Positions 6,949 to 13,030 of a stretch of DNA of 13,030 nt are shown in pieces. The DNA comes from Verrucomicrobia bacterium 12-59-8 (GTDB lineage: Bacteria > Verrucomicrobiota > Verrucomicrobiae > Verrucomicrobiales > Verrucomicrobiaceae). The notes below the pieces were generated by a model, which searched no databases, was not told the DNA's origin, and saw only the letters and a program-made list of their open reading frames with translations. The translations under genes and the position numbers were made by a program. The stretch lies in contig NCCR01000216.1 in the NCBI GenBank assembly GCA_002279765.1, positions 1 to 13,030 of the forward strand, given 5' to 3'. How positions within the stretch are numbered: the stretch's first letter is position 1; every line of letters starts with the position of its first letter.

Positions 6949-8127
6949 GGAGCTTTCCACTCGGCCGCATGGCGGGCAAAGGCGGGCGCGGCGCGGCTCA
7001 GCGCCTCGTCGATGTCCGCCTGCGTATGCGCGAGACTGATGAACCACAGCCCGCGCTCGATGGCGCGCACGCCTTCCTCCAGCAGGCAGCGGCGCAGATG
7101 AGCCCAGCGGGGCGCGTCCTGACGCAGAGCGTAGTCGCGGTAGTTCGTGATGGGCTCTGCGGGCGCACCGGGCTTGAGCATGGTGGCGTGGAAGGCCGAG
7201 CGCGATGGCGCTGGCGGGGTGTTTATCCCCAAGCGCGATGACTTCGTCGAGGCACCACTTCGCAGCGGAGAGGCAGAGCGGATTCGCATTCAACGTGCCT
7301 GCATGCACGACTTCGCCGCTCATGATTTTGGCAAAGAACTTTTCTTTGCCGACGAGTGCGGCAAATGGCACACCGCCACCGATGGCCTTGCCGAGGATTG
7401 TGAGATCGGGGGTGAAATCGTAATAGGACTGTGCGCAGCCTGCGCCGAAGCGGAAGCCGGTGATGGTTTCATCGGCGATCATGACGATGCCGTTTTCATC
7501 GCACAGGTTGCGAATGGTGTCGAGCATGCCGGGGGCGGCGGGCATGCAGCCGGTGTTGCACAGCACAGGCTCGAAGATGATGGCGGCGATTTGATCGTGA
7601 TGCTCCGCCACGCGCTGACGCAGATGCGCGGGATCATTCCAGCGGGCAACGACGAAGGTGTTCAGCACTTCGGGGATCACGCCTCCCCAGCCATGGTAGT
7701 GACCTTCAAACTTCAAGATCATGTGCCTGCCGGTATGCGCACGCGCGAGGCGCAGGGCGGAGAGCACCACCTCGGTGGCGCTGTTGTTGAAGCGCACCCG
7801 TTCCGCGCCGGGGATCATCTTTTGCAGCCGCTCGGCCACGTCGATCTCCAGCTCGCTCTGCGCCGCCCAGTGCGTGCCTTTGTGCGCCTGCGCTGCGATG
7901 GCGTCGGCCATGCCGGTGGGTGCATGACCGTAGAGGATCGCACCCTGCCCGATCTGGAAGTCGATGTACTCATTGCCATCAACATCAAACAGGCGCGAGC
8001 CTTTGCCGAGATCGAAATAGAGAGGCACGGGCACCTCCATTTTGCGGATGCCACTGTTGACGCCGCCGGCGATGCTGCGCTGGGCGCGGGCGAAAAGTTC
8101 GGCGGATTTCGGAAAGGTGTAGGACAT
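6942..8127 (-). pseudogene. Class-III PLP aminotransferase, glutamate-1-semialdehyde aminomutase-like, frameshifted
   Basis: The first 310 residues are a clear fold-type I, class-III PLP enzyme of the HemL type. They contain NNSATEVVLSALRLARAHTG, KFEGHYHGWGG (about 139-149), D219 in IADETITGFR, the PLP lysine K247 in LGKAIGGGVPFAALVG, and GTLNANPL. Homology then stops at about base 7198 and resumes in another frame from about base 7199 to the stop at 6942 (SAFHATMLKPGAP, NYRDY, GLWFISLAHTQADIDEAL). The sum of both parts is about 396 residues against roughly 425-430 for the family, so about 30 residues are missing. They correspond to the helix before the GS(A/M)F strand. CTCGGC (7195-7200) fits both sides and may be a deletion junction. 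The N-terminal frame stays open through queE. HemL itself is possible, but SATEV in place of the SGTEA I expect in HemL argues for a HemL-like paralogue. It is disrupted as written; an assembly error is possible. Confidence 0.82.
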
Positions 8128-8145
8128 GGAGTGAGATGGAGAGAT

Positions 8146-8454
8146 TCAGTGCAGCGGCGAGCTGTCGTAGATCACCACGCGTTCCCAGAACGTCTTGCAC
8201 GTATCAACGAAGCGCTTGTGCTTCGGGCAGTCTTTCTGGTAAAACACATGATCCTCCAGGTTTTTGAAATGCAGCGTGAGCGAGTAGGAGAAGGAGTGGT
8301 CGGTGACTGGGCGCTTCTCCGTGTCCGCCGGCTTGCCGACGAAGGCATGCACGAGGTAGTCGATCTCAAGCAAATGCATCGCCTCCGTCTCGAAAGTGGC
8401 GATTTGCTCGGCAGAGAGGTCGGGTTTGAGCCAGAAATAAACGTTGTGAATCAT
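8146..8454 (-). CDS. Dabb-domain (stress-responsive A/B barrel) protein
   Basis: This is a 102-residue single-domain protein of the dimeric alpha/beta barrel (Dabb) family. It starts MIHNVYFWLK, the usual first strand with the family histidine (H3). It continues with a helical region, a YSLTLHFKNLEDHVFYQKDCPKH stretch (about 57-79), which is the conserved strand-helix with the xYxxxPxH pattern, and ends with the FVDTCK helix and a last strand. The frame is open further upstream to 8541, but those residues are low-complexity and precede the family start, so I chose the ATG at 8454. Members are small cytosolic proteins; a few act as enzymes, such as plant olivetolic acid cyclase, and most are uncharacterised. 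It is the first gene of the operon, 18 bases ahead of the aminotransferase. Confidence 0.87.
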   Translation of the reverse strand: MIHNVYFWLKPDLSAEQIATFETEAMHLLEIDYLVHAFVGKPADTEKRPVTDHSFSYSLTLHFKNLEDHVFYQKDCPKHKRFVDTCKTFWERVVIYDSSPLH

Positions 8455-8567
8455 GGTGGTGGAATGGGTAGGCGGAGAGCGTGGGTGTGCAACGGGCAAA
8501 CGTGGGGTATCGCACAAGACCTGGCCACTGCGCCGCCCCACGGCTGAACGAATTCACATAAAAAGGT

Positions 8568-8592
8568 GGAACTTTTTGCTAACCTCCGGCCT
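8568..8592 (+). promoter_or_regulatory. Possible ECF-sigma-like promoter upstream of tatA
   Basis: GGAAC (8568-8572) is followed by a T run and, after about 14 further bases, CGGCCT (8587-8592). The first matches the usual ECF -35 core. The second only loosely matches the CGTC-type -10. The site lies about 90 bases before the tatA ATG in the 230-base divergent gap, where the only other structure is a weak AAAAAG/CTTTTT hairpin at 8560-8577. Offered as a candidate only. Confidence 0.2.
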
Positions 8593-8684
8593 GATGCGAC
8601 GTTAATAAACATAGAAGACATCACTGGGAACGACTGAAAGTCCGCGTTGCACGTCAATACGAACAATGCAAACCTAGTACCCAT

Positions 8685-8945
8685 ATGAACACCCCCACCA
8701 TCCTCGCACTCGGACCTCTCGGCACGCCTGAGATGATTATCATTGGCATTCTCATTCTCGTGCTGTTTGGCGCGAAAAAGCTCCCCACCTTTGCCCGCAG
8801 CCTGGGCAAGAGCATGGGCGAGTTCAAGAAGGCTCGCACGGAGTTCGAAACCGAACTCCAGAACGCTCAGGAAGAAGTCGAGCGCCCGAAAATCACCCCG
8901 CCGCAGGAAAAACGCCAACCTGTCGCCAACGTCGAAGATTCCTAG
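8685..8945 (+). CDS. tatA: Twin-arginine translocase subunit TatA/TatE
   Basis: This is an 86-residue TatA-family protein, which assembles into the membrane-thinning or pore component that moves folded, twin-arginine-tagged proteins across the inner membrane. It has a short periplasmic N-terminus, a transmembrane helix (about 14-29, TPEMIIIGILILVLFG), the FGAKKLP hinge (28-34) and an amphipathic helix (ARSLGKSMGEFKKARTEF, about 37-54). A charged, proline-containing tail follows. The 86-residue length fits TatA/E rather than TatB. No tatB or tatC lies in the window, so this copy is separate from them or they are encoded elsewhere. It is followed 20 bases later by an exported nuclease-fold gene that begins with a twin-arginine-like signal peptide. 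The ATG at 8685 is the only start that keeps the helix near the N-terminus. Confidence 0.93.
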   Translation: MNTPTILALGPLGTPEMIIIGILILVLFGAKKLPTFARSLGKSMGEFKKARTEFETELQNAQEEVERPKITPPQEKRQPVANVEDS

Positions 8946-8965
8946 TCGAATCCCATCCTGCTGGC

Positions 8966-9904
8966 ATGCGGCCACTTCTACAGTTCACGCGGCGGGTCAT
9001 CGGACCCGCCGTTTTTTTTGCCCTGTCGGCATGGCTGGCCGGGGCGGAACCGGAGCGGCTGACGTTCTGCTCGTACAATTTGAAGAACTGGCTGACACTG
9101 GACCCGGTGGACGCGGTCGTCTCGCAGGCCCGGCCCGTGACCACCAAGCCCGAAAGCGAACGCGCGCGCGTGGTGCAGATCCTGGCCGCGATTCATCCCG
9201 ACATTCTCGGTGTTTGTGAAATTGGCACGCCTGACGATCTGGCGGACTTGCAGCAGCGTCTGGCCAGGGCGGGAGTGGATCTGCCGCACACTGAGCTGGC
9301 GCATGGTGGCGACGAGACACGGCGGCTGGCCCTGCTCTCACGGCTGCCGATCAAGGCGCGGAATTCGCAGACAAAGCTCAGCTATGAAATCGGTGCCCAG
9401 ACTCTGCCGTTTCAGCGTGGGATTCTGGATGTGACGATTGCCATCACGCCGACCTTTGACCTGCACTTGCTGGGGGTGCATTTCAAATCCATGCGCCCGG
9501 TTCAAGAGGCGGATCAGGCTCTGATGCGCCGCAATGAGGCGCGACTGCTGCGCCTCCACATCGACTCGATCTTCACGCGGGAACCGGGTGCCTGCATCCT
9601 GGCCTACGGCGACTTCAACGAGCACCGCAACGAGCCCGCAGTGGCGGAGGTCATGGGCGGCATGCGCACCGCCGAGACCGCCATGCGCGATGTGCTGCTG
9701 CGCGATGCGAATGGCGAGGTCTGGACGCATTTCTGGGATATTGCAGACACCTACTCACGTCTCGACTACTGCTTCAGCAGCCGCCTGCTGCGTCCGCATA
9801 TCGATCTTCGCAACTGCTACATCTACTCCGACCCCGAGGTGAACAAGGCCAGCGATCATCGCCCGCTGGTGCTCAAGATCAGTCCGACGCCGCTTTTGAA
9901 GTGA
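8966..9904 (+). CDS. Exported endonuclease/exonuclease/phosphatase (EEP) family protein
   Basis: This is a 312-residue Mg-dependent hydrolase of the EEP/DNase I-like fold. The catalytic landmarks appear in order: SYNLKNW with N39, CEIG with E85, GVHFKS with H172, YGDFNEHRNE with D216 and N218, SRLDYCF with D267, and ASDHRPL with D297-H298. All key residues are present, so it should be active. The substrate (nucleic acid, phosphoinositide-like or another phosphodiester) is not predictable. An N-terminal signal peptide ends at about residue 27 (AGA before EPERL), so it is exported. Its n-region has TRRVIG (T8-R9-R10), which resembles a twin-arginine motif. Codons 9-18 coincide with a strong intrinsic terminator. 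No alternative ATG or GTG follows it in frame before the mature domain, so the start at 8966 is kept. It converges with an NHL gene. Confidence 0.88.
   Translation: MRPLLQFTRRVIGPAVFFALSAWLAGAEPERLTFCSYNLKNWLTLDPVDAVVSQARPVTTKPESERARVVQILAAIHPDILGVCEIGTPDDLADLQQRLARAGVDLPHTELAHGGDETRRLALLSRLPIKARNSQTKLSYEIGAQTLPFQRGILDVTIAITPTFDLHLLGVHFKSMRPVQEADQALMRRNEARLLRLHIDSIFTREPGACILAYGDFNEHRNEPAVAEVMGGMRTAETAMRDVLLRDANGEVWTHFWDIADTYSRLDYCFSSRLLRPHIDLRNCYIYSDPEVNKASDHRPLVLKISPTPLLK
8990..9019 (+). terminator. Rho-independent terminator, embedded in coding sequence
   Basis: A perfect 9-base-pair GC-rich stem, CGGCGGGTC (8990-8998) and GACCCGCCG (9003-9011), has a 4-base ATCG loop and is followed directly by eight T residues (9012-9019). 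It sits 44 bases after the tatA stop, so by position it is the tatA terminator. It also overlaps codons 9-18 of the next gene, encoding its RRVIGPAVFF segment. Form and placement are seen directly; activity is inferred. Confidence 0.85.
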
Positions 9905-9927
9905 CGCAGGCGTGGAAGCACGTGCTT

Positions 9928-10980
9928 TTACTGCTTCACAATCTTCAGCACACGGTTGTTGTAGCTGTCAGTGATATAAAGCTCTCCCGTGTCCGGCTTG
10001 ATGGCGACGCCATGCGGGCGTGAGAGCTGGCACTGGGTGGGTTCGCCATTGAGTCCGGCGCTGCCTTGTTTGCCGGTGCCGGCGATGCGCTCGATCTTGC
10101 CGGTGGTGGGCACGTAGCGGCGGACGAGATGCGCCTCGGCATCGGCGATGATGACGCTGTCGTCCTTGTCCACGCAGAGATGCTTGGGGCCGTTCATGGT
10201 GGCTTCGAGGGCGGGGCCGCCGTCCCCTTCCCCGCCTTTCTTGCCACTGGCATTCACCACGGTGCGGATGTGGCCGGTTTTATCGACGACGCGGAGGGCA
10301 TTGCCGCCACGTTCGAGGATGTAAACATTGCCCTGGCGGTCGGGAGCGACGGCGCGTGGATCGGACAGCGGTGCGTCGATGGCTACGGCTCCGTCCTCGG
10401 GTCTGCCCTTCTTGCCGTTGCCGGCGATCACCTTGCTCGTGTGTGTGGCGAGGTCGAGTTCGTGGACCTGACGAAGATCGGCGATGTAGAGTTTCGTGCC
10501 TTCAAAGTTCAGCGTGATGCAGTAAGGGCCGTTGCCCTTTTCCTTGCCTGCGGGTGCGCGCCAGCCTTCGACGGTGCTGACGATGCGCGCCTTCACATCG
10601 ACCATGCGCACGCGGCCGTTCCAAGTGTCGGCGATGAGCACATTGTCGTTCGGCAGGATGGCCATGTTGTGCGGGCCATTGAACTGCGCGCGGATGGCCT
10701 GGCCGCCATCCCCGCTGTCGCCGGGTTTCAATTGTCCTGCCACGTGCTGGATCGTGCCACCGCCATCCACTTTCAGCAGGCGATTGCCAGAGACCATCTC
10801 GATGATCCACATGTGTCCGCCTGAGTCAAAGGCGGTGCCAAAGGGTTCTTTCAACTCGGCGTCGGTGGCCTGGGCGTCTGCGGCGTCCTGCGTGCCGCCA
10901 CCGGCCATGAGGATGATTTGGTCTGCGTGAGCGGCGAGTGGCAGAGCGAGGATGAGCAGGCAGGTGCGGAGGGAGATCAT
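9928..10980 (-). CDS. Secreted NHL-repeat six-bladed beta-propeller protein
   Basis: This is a 350-residue exported protein. It has a signal peptide MISLRTCLLILALPLAAHA with likely cleavage before DQII. About six NHL blades of 45-55 residues follow, each opening with a variant of (V/I)AGxGxxG and ending like ADxxxxRVRxVD. The first starts at LMAGGG (about 25), then come HVAGQ, TVEGW, VIAGNG, TVVNASG and RIAGTG; blades 3 and 5 are degenerate. GDGG(P/Q)A motifs recur in several blades. NHL propellers are binding scaffolds or, in the peptidylglycine-lyase group, enzymes. No catalytic residues can be assigned here and there is no attached domain. It is probably a periplasmic or secreted binding protein. 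It lies 127 bases downstream of a paralogue on the same strand, from which it probably arose by duplication. The 23-base gap to the convergent EEP gene holds only a small palindrome. Confidence 0.9.
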   Translation of the reverse strand: MISLRTCLLILALPLAAHADQIILMAGGGTQDAADAQATDAELKEPFGTAFDSGGHMWIIEMVSGNRLLKVDGGGTIQHVAGQLKPGDSGDGGQAIRAQFNGPHNMAILPNDNVLIADTWNGRVRMVDVKARIVSTVEGWRAPAGKEKGNGPYCITLNFEGTKLYIADLRQVHELDLATHTSKVIAGNGKKGRPEDGAVAIDAPLSDPRAVAPDRQGNVYILERGGNALRVVDKTGHIRTVVNASGKKGGEGDGGPALEATMNGPKHLCVDKDDSVIIADAEAHLVRRYVPTTGKIERIAGTGKQGSAGLNGEPTQCQLSRPHGVAIKPDTGELYITDSYNNRVLKIVKQ

Positions 10981-11019
10981 GGGAGTGAGAGGATGCTTGA
11001 TGAAAAGAACAGAAAACCG

Positions 11020-11098
11020 GAACCGGCTGAAGCAGGGACTACAATACGAAGAGCCGGAGTCAGAACGGGCTGAAGCCCGAACTACGTACGAAGAGCCG
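11020..11098. repeat. Two tandem copies of a roughly 36-base intergenic repeat
   Basis: Copy 1 (11020-11056) and copy 2 (11063-11098) share GAACSGGCTGAAGC, then SGRACTAC, then TACGAAGAGCCG, with one base of length difference and a 6-base gap. Copy 2 contains a hairpin CGGGC-TGAA-GCCCG (11066-11079) that is degraded in copy 1. They fill most of the 127-base spacer between the two NHL genes and encode nothing recognisable. The GGGCTGAAGCCCGAACTAC core looks like a dispersed repeat rather than a gene-specific site. Confidence 0.7.
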
Positions 11099-11107
11099 TA
11101 AAGAAGA

Positions 11108-12181
11108 TCACTTCTTCTTCAACAAACGCACGCGATGCGCTTCGCTGTCGCCGATGAAGACGGTGCCGTCGGCGTCGCAGTAGATGCCGTGGAGGCGGGC
11201 CATTTTGCACTGGAGGGGATCGCCATCGGGTCCGTCGCCTTTTTCGCCGGTGCCGGCGATGAGTTCGAGGTTGCCGGTTTTGGCGTCGATCATTCGGACG
11301 CTGTGGCTTTCAGTGTCAGCGAGCCAGGCGTTGCCTTCAGCATCGATGGCGACGCCCTTGGGGCCGCTAAGAGTGGCGAGTTTGGCCGGGCCGCCGTTGC
11401 CGGTGAAGCCCTTGGCTCCGGTGCCGGCGACGTGGTGAATCTTGCCCTCTTTGAGATCGAATTTGAAGACCTGATTTCCTTCGCGCGTGACGAGCCAGAG
11501 GTTGCCGGCCTTGTCGAAATCCAGCGAGCGTGGGCCTTTGAGCGGCGTGCCTGCGATGGGTGCGCCATCGGGGGTCTTGCCGGGTTGACCGGTGCCGGCA
11601 AAGGTGCTGATGATGCCGGTCTGCATGTCGATCTTGCGGATGACGTTGTTGCCGATGTCGCAGACGTAGAGACTGCCGTCGGGGCCGAACTGGATGCTGT
11701 GCGGTTGTTTGAACTGCGCCTGCGCTGCTGGACCTCCATCGCCCGTGTAGCCGGCTTTGCCGTTGCCCGCGATGGTGGTGATGATCTTGGTCTTCATGTC
11801 GATCTTGCGCACGACGTGGTTGGTCATATCGACGACATAGAGATCGCCTTTGGCATCGAAGCGCAGTTCGTGGGGCAGATTGAAGGTCGCCTGCAAGGCG
11901 GGACCGCCATCCCCGCTGTAGCCTTTTTGGCCGGTGCCAGCGATGGTGCTGATGGTGCCATCCGGAGCCACGCGGCGGATGCGCTGGCCGGTGTATTCGC
12001 AGAACCAGATCGCGCCATCGGGGCCGCGCACGACGCCGAAGGGATTGTCGATCTGCGCTGCGGTGGCAGGACCGCCGTCGCCGCTGCCGCCTTTGACGCC
12101 GGTGCCGGCAAAGGTGGAGATGGTCCACTCGGCAGCAGTGGCGGATTGAAGGAGAAGAGCGAGGGCGAGGATTGTGCGCAT
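11108..12181 (-). CDS. Secreted NHL-repeat six-bladed beta-propeller protein (paralogue)
   Basis: This is a 357-residue exported protein starting MRTILALALLLQSATAAEW, a short signal peptide with cleavage near ATA-AE. It has six very regular NHL blades with a period of about 55 residues. They begin TFAGTGVKGGSGDGGPA, TIAGTGQKGYSGDGGPA, TIAGNGKAGYTGDGGPA, TFAGTGQPGKTPDG, HVAGTGAKGFTGNGGPA and LIAGTGEKGDGPDG, and most end like R(R/K)ID. The frame allows a GTG start at 12262, but the ATG at 12181 puts the signal peptide at the N-terminus and is preferred. There is no further domain. The role is probably ligand or carbohydrate binding outside the cytoplasm, but no specific function can be claimed. 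It is upstream of and parallel to its less regular paralogue and divergent from the sialate esterase gene, with which it may share a 121-base control region. Confidence 0.9.
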   Translation of the reverse strand: MRTILALALLLQSATAAEWTISTFAGTGVKGGSGDGGPATAAQIDNPFGVVRGPDGAIWFCEYTGQRIRRVAPDGTISTIAGTGQKGYSGDGGPALQATFNLPHELRFDAKGDLYVVDMTNHVVRKIDMKTKIITTIAGNGKAGYTGDGGPAAQAQFKQPHSIQFGPDGSLYVCDIGNNVIRKIDMQTGIISTFAGTGQPGKTPDGAPIAGTPLKGPRSLDFDKAGNLWLVTREGNQVFKFDLKEGKIHHVAGTGAKGFTGNGGPAKLATLSGPKGVAIDAEGNAWLADTESHSVRMIDAKTGNLELIAGTGEKGDGPDGDPLQCKMARLHGIYCDADGTVFIGDSEAHRVRLLKKK

Positions 12182-12302
12182 GGTTGGGAGGTAGGGACGA
12201 TGAAGGGCGGCGGGGGAAATGCCAAGCAAGAAAATGAGTACGGAATCATTCCACCGTTTCACTGGCGCGAATCGGCAAGCCTGCCAGAATCAGCGCTGCA
12301 CC

Positions 12303-13030
12303 ATGAAACCGTTGCTTCTTCTAGCCTGTCTCGCAGCCCTCAGCACCACCCACGCAGCGGTCAAGCTGCCCGCCATTTTCACGGATCACATGGTGCTGCA
12401 ACGCGACCTGCCAGTGCCAGTTTGGGGCAAGGCTGCGCCGGGAGAGGATGTCACGGTCGAGTTTGCCGGACAGAAAAAATCCACGAAGGCGGATGCGAGC
12501 GGCAAGTGGATGGTGAAGCTGGACCCGTTGTCCGCGAATGCTGAGCCCCAGGTGCTGAAGGCAGGCAACGTCACGATTCAGGATGTGCTCGTCGGTGAAG
12601 TATGGCTCGCCTCCGGACAATCCAACATGGAATGGGAGATGCAGATGAAGCCCGACAGCGCGGCGGATATTCCGAAGGCCACGCATCCGAATCTGCGCCT
12701 CATCGAAGTGCCGAAGACCGTGGAGCTGAGTCCGCAGGATGAAGTGAAGATCGCCTGGGCGCGTTGCGCGCCCGAAACCGTGGCTTCGTTTTCGGCCATC
12801 GGTTATTACTTTGGCGTGCGTTTGCAGGAGGAGCTGAAGGTTCCCATCGGCATCATTCTCAGCGCCTGGGGCGGCACGCGCATCGAGCCATGGACGAGCA
12901 TCGAGGGCTTTGATGCGGTCCCTGCGTTGAAGGACTTCACGGCGGATGTCCGCGCCAAGCTTCCCGGCAGCGATGCCTACCGCGTGACGAATGAAAAGTA
13001 TCTCGCTGACATCGAAACGTGGAGCAAGAC
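12303..13030 (+). CDS. Sialate O-acetylesterase-like SGNH hydrolase, N-terminal part (3' end outside window)
   Basis: These are the first 242 residues of a secreted esterase; the frame is open at the right edge. A signal peptide MKPLLLLACLAALSTTHA precedes AVKLP. Then comes the small beta domain usual in this family (IFTDHMVLQRDLPVPVWGKAAPGEDV, about 24-50). Next is the SGNH core block I, VWLASGQSNMEWEM, with the nucleophile S107. Further family landmarks are IGYYFGVRLQEEL and PIGIILSAWGGTRIEPW. The family removes O-acetyl groups from sialic acids, and many homologues in plant- or mucus-polysaccharide degraders act on acetylated hemicellulose instead. The catalytic Asp and His of the C-terminal block are beyond the window. 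A lipoprotein signal (LLAC at C9) is unlikely because the hydrophobic stretch before it is too short. The ATG at 12303 is the first in frame and directly precedes the signal peptide. Confidence 0.9.
   Translation, partial: MKPLLLLACLAALSTTHAAVKLPAIFTDHMVLQRDLPVPVWGKAAPGEDVTVEFAGQKKSTKADASGKWMVKLDPLSANAEPQVLKAGNVTIQDVLVGEVWLASGQSNMEWEMQMKPDSAADIPKATHPNLRLIEVPKTVELSPQDEVKIAWARCAPETVASFSAIGYYFGVRLQEELKVPIGIILSAWGGTRIEPWTSIEGFDAVPALKDFTADVRAKLPGSDAYRVTNEKYLADIETWSK

Noticed and set aside
6253..8127. Single 624-residue aminotransferase-QueE fusion enzyme
   Set aside because: The connecting stretch (about residues 311-393) is out-of-frame aminotransferase DNA, since the other frame there encodes the true aminotransferase C-terminus. 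I therefore call a disrupted aminotransferase plus a separate queE starting at 6948.
7147..8547. 466-codon open frame on the plus strand
   Set aside because: Antisense shadow of the aminotransferase and Dabb genes, both of which have clear family motifs. It results from high GC at third positions.
9916..9927. 12-base palindrome AAGCACGTGCTT between the convergent EEP and NHL genes
   Set aside because: It has no loop and no adequate T tract on either side, so it is too weak to call a terminator or operator.
11020..11098. Short CRISPR-like array
   Set aside because: There are only two imperfect units, a 6-base gap instead of a spacer, and no cas genes.
12242..12252. Palindrome GGAATCATTCC in the divergent NHL/esterase spacer
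   Set aside because: Only 5-base arms, a single copy and no promoter aligned with it; likely chance.
11135..12544. 469-codon open frame on the plus strand
   Set aside because: It is antisense to the NHL gene and then out of frame with the esterase. It has no recognisable domain and only mirrors the GDGG-type repeats in another frame.

Overview
The window is GC-rich, densely packed bacterial chromosome. It carries 14 protein-coding genes or gene remnants, no RNA genes, no CRISPR array, no transposase and no phage genes. The mix suggests a member of the Verrucomicrobiota, perhaps Prosthecobacter-like: a sialate O-acetylesterase-type SGNH esterase, paired secreted NHL propellers, an MGDG-synthase-like glycosyltransferase, weak Shine-Dalgarno sequences, and short AATC-rich and GGGCTGAAGCCC-type intergenic repeats. 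This placement is inference from gene content; there is no marker gene to prove it.

Layout. (1) 2-3288, plus strand: a two-component cluster made of the C-terminal end of a PAS-linked histidine kinase, a single-domain Rcp1/CheY-like response regulator, and a REC-PAS-HisKA-HATPase-REC hybrid kinase. (2) 3307-3854, minus strand: two small membrane-associated proteins joined by an ATGA overlap, the second with a zinc ribbon. Their AT-rich upstream region holds a good promoter and an operator-like inverted repeat. (3) 3955-5454, plus strand: a GT28/MGDG-synthase-like glycosyltransferase and a MutT-type Nudix hydrolase, 6 bases apart. (4) 5491-5607: a nested inverted-repeat element. (5) 5621-8454, minus strand: an operon transcribed as Dabb-domain protein, class-III (HemL-like) aminotransferase, queE and a membrane-anchored thermonuclease, with overlapping or nearly overlapping genes. 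The aminotransferase is broken by an internal frameshift, probably a deletion of about 100 bases. (6) 8685-9904, plus strand: tatA, then an exported endonuclease/exonuclease/phosphatase-fold protein. A strong intrinsic terminator lies inside that second gene's signal-peptide codons, and the same bases encode a twin-arginine pair. (7) 9928-12181, minus strand: two paralogous secreted six-bladed NHL proteins, separated by a spacer with two copies of a roughly 36-base repeat. (8) 12303 to the window end, plus strand: the N-terminal part of a secreted sialate O-acetylesterase-like protein.

How the genes work together. The three signalling proteins probably form one phosphorelay. The glycosyltransferase and Nudix gene look co-transcribed without an obvious shared pathway. 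queE makes the deazapurine precursor of queuosine and related compounds, but no other que gene is present. The tatA-nuclease pair may be functionally linked if the nuclease is a Tat substrate. I do not see a convincing undescribed defence or mobile system. The strongest items are the aminotransferase deletion that fuses its reading frame to queE, and the terminator embedded in the signal-peptide codons next to tatA.
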